A stretch of 64,000 nucleotides of DNA from Megalopta genalis (Eukaryota > Arthropoda > Insecta > Hymenoptera > Halictidae): assembly GCF_051020955.1 (NCBI RefSeq), contig NW_027476668.1, positions 96,675 to 160,674 on the forward strand, written 5' to 3'. Of this stretch, positions 63,147 to 64,000 are shown in pieces (within the stretch, counting starts at the first letter, position 1; every line of letters starts with the position of its first letter). Position numbers and translations under genes: made by a program. The notes under the pieces were generated by a model. It had not been told where the DNA came from. It ran no database searches and saw only the letters and a program-made list of their open reading frames with translations.

Positions 63147-64000
63147 AAGGCGAAGTAGAAGGCTTAGCATCATATCCATGCAACACAAATTATTTAGCTT
63201 CTTATACTTGCGATATAAGTGATAAAGCTTCAAATGCAGGCGAAACAAACGAGTGATCTTCAAATCCAAGCGTAACACATGATTTAACTTCAAATCAATG
63301 GAAGAAGAAGATTTACCTTCAAATCCATGCGAAACAAATGGTTTAGCTTCAAATACTTGTGATATACATGATTTAGTTTCAGCTGCATGCGAAACAAACG
63401 AGTTAGCTTCAAATCCAAGCGAAACACATGATTTAGCTTCAAATCAATGCGAAGTAGAAGGCTTAGCATCAAATCCATGCGACACAAATTATTTAGCTTC
63501 GTATACTTGCGATATAAGTGATATAGCTTCAAATGCAGGCGAAACACACGAGTGATCTTCACACCCAAGGGAAACACATTATTTAACTTCAAATCAAAGC
63601 GAAGTAGAAGATTTACCTTCAAATCCATGCGAAACAAATGGTTTAGCTTCAAATACTTGTGATATACGTGATTTAGTTTCTGCTGCATGCCAAACAAACG
63701 AGTTAGCTTCAAATCCAAGCGAAACACACGATTTAGCTTCAAACCAATGCGAAGTAGAAGGCTTAGCATCAAATCCATGCAACACAAATTATTTAGCTTC
63801 TTATACTTGCGATATAAGTGATAAAGCATCAAATGCAGGCGAAACAAACGAGTGAGCTTTAAATCCAAGCGTAACACATGATTTAACTTCAAATCAATGC
63901 GAAGTAGAAGATTTACCTTCAAATCCATGCGAAACATATGGTTTAGCTTCAAATACTTGTGATATACATGATTTAGCTTCAACTGCATGCGAAACTAACG
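62428..64000. repeat. Copy of 51,333-52,905 running off the window end
   Basis: Offset 11,095 changing to 11,094. Substitutions include CAAACCAATGCG near 63,741 and CATATGG near 63,937. The sequence stops inside m10, so the array continues. Confidence 0.82.

Larger units (their letters stand above)
1..64000. repeat. Hierarchical satellite array filling the whole window (30 bp, 150 bp, 300 bp)
   Basis: Every stretch read, on both strands, is made of the same 30-bp monomer. It usually starts GCTTCAAATC, carries a GCGA core near position 15 and ends in TTTA or a near variant. Ten distinguishable monomers (m1 to m10) recur in fixed order, giving a 300-bp higher-order repeat. m1 to m5 match m6 to m10 one for one, so the 300-bp unit is itself a doubled 150-bp unit. 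There are about 213 HORs. No unique sequence interrupts the array and neither edge is reached. Known satellite biology suggests heterochromatin or a centromere-like region, but nothing in the sequence proves location or function. The family is not recognised. Confidence 0.97.
26946..64000. repeat. Right array domain, more homogeneous HOR family
   Basis: Marked by GATTTGTATACTTGC in m4 (about 26,951, 31,839, 34,688, 39,480, 46,167, 54,353, 59,300), AGAAGATCTACC in m7/m8 (contains BglII AGATCT), AATCGATGCGAAGTAGG in m2, CTTGTGATACACATG in m9, and AAGCGATAAAGC followed by GAGTGAGCTTAAAATCC. Blocks of 1.8 to 5 kb recur with very few differences, so amplification here looks more recent than on the left. 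The domain continues past the window end. Confidence 0.8.

Noticed and set aside
1..64000. Dozens of long ORFs in three frames as protein-coding genes
   Set aside because: Monomer length is a multiple of three, so any stop-free frame persists. All products are decapeptide repeats with no unique domain. Plus-frame ORFs stop at GAGTGA in most HORs, and minus frames carry repeated nonsense changes and frameshifts.
1..64000. CRISPR array (short repeats of about 30 bp)
   Set aside because: Repeats are contiguous, diverge gradually and have no unique spacers between them.
1..64000. Telomeric repeat, rDNA spacer, tRNA or rRNA genes, transposon ends
   Set aside because: The period and sequence do not match known telomere units. 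I saw no cloverleaf, rRNA-like segment, terminal inverted repeat, target duplication or transposase-like frame.

Overview
The window is one continuous block of satellite DNA. I found no unique sequence, gene, RNA gene, transposon or CRISPR array in it. The array runs off both ends, so its true size and flanks are unknown. Its basic unit is a 30-bp monomer that typically begins GCTTCAAATC, has a GCGA core near position 15 and ends in TTTA or a close variant. Five distinct monomers form a 150-bp unit, and two diverged 150-bp units form a 300-bp higher-order repeat (HOR). I name its monomers m1 to m10. About 213 HORs (some 2,100 monomers) fill 64 kb.

An array of this size with nested periods, unit-length gains and losses and local homogenisation is typical of eukaryotic heterochromatin or centromere-type satellite. 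I do not recognise the family and cannot name the organism. One unit counted by hand (33,848-34,147) is 37% GC with no CpG depletion. That argues mildly against a long, heavily methylated history but does not fix the lineage.

Layout: positions 1 to about 26,945 hold a left domain. It is heterogeneous and marked by HORs with a CACCCACGGG variant, an ACGATTTA variant and an AACAGGCATGC single-base insertion. From about 26,951 to the end lies a right domain, more homogeneous and marked by GATTTGTATACTTGC, AGAAGATCTACC and AATCGATGCGAAGTAGG variants. The two meet at a sharp junction inside one monomer. Each domain carries large duplications: 1,652 bp in tandem at 5,401-8,704, about 4.8 kb in tandem at 33,226-42,525, and about 4.95 kb in tandem at 53,214-63,146. 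There are also dispersed copies up to 22.5 kb apart. Copies often differ by exactly one or two HORs, the signature expected of unequal exchange or replication-based amplification in 300-bp register.

Long open frames occur throughout (up to 1,149 codons on the minus strand). They arise because 30 is divisible by 3 and the monomer is free of stops in three of its six frames. Recurrent nonsense changes and frameshifts in all three frames, with no start, signal or terminal domain, argue against real proteins, so I annotate no CDS. Several single-base homopolymer indels between otherwise near-identical copies suggest that part of the fine structure may be consensus or assembly error.
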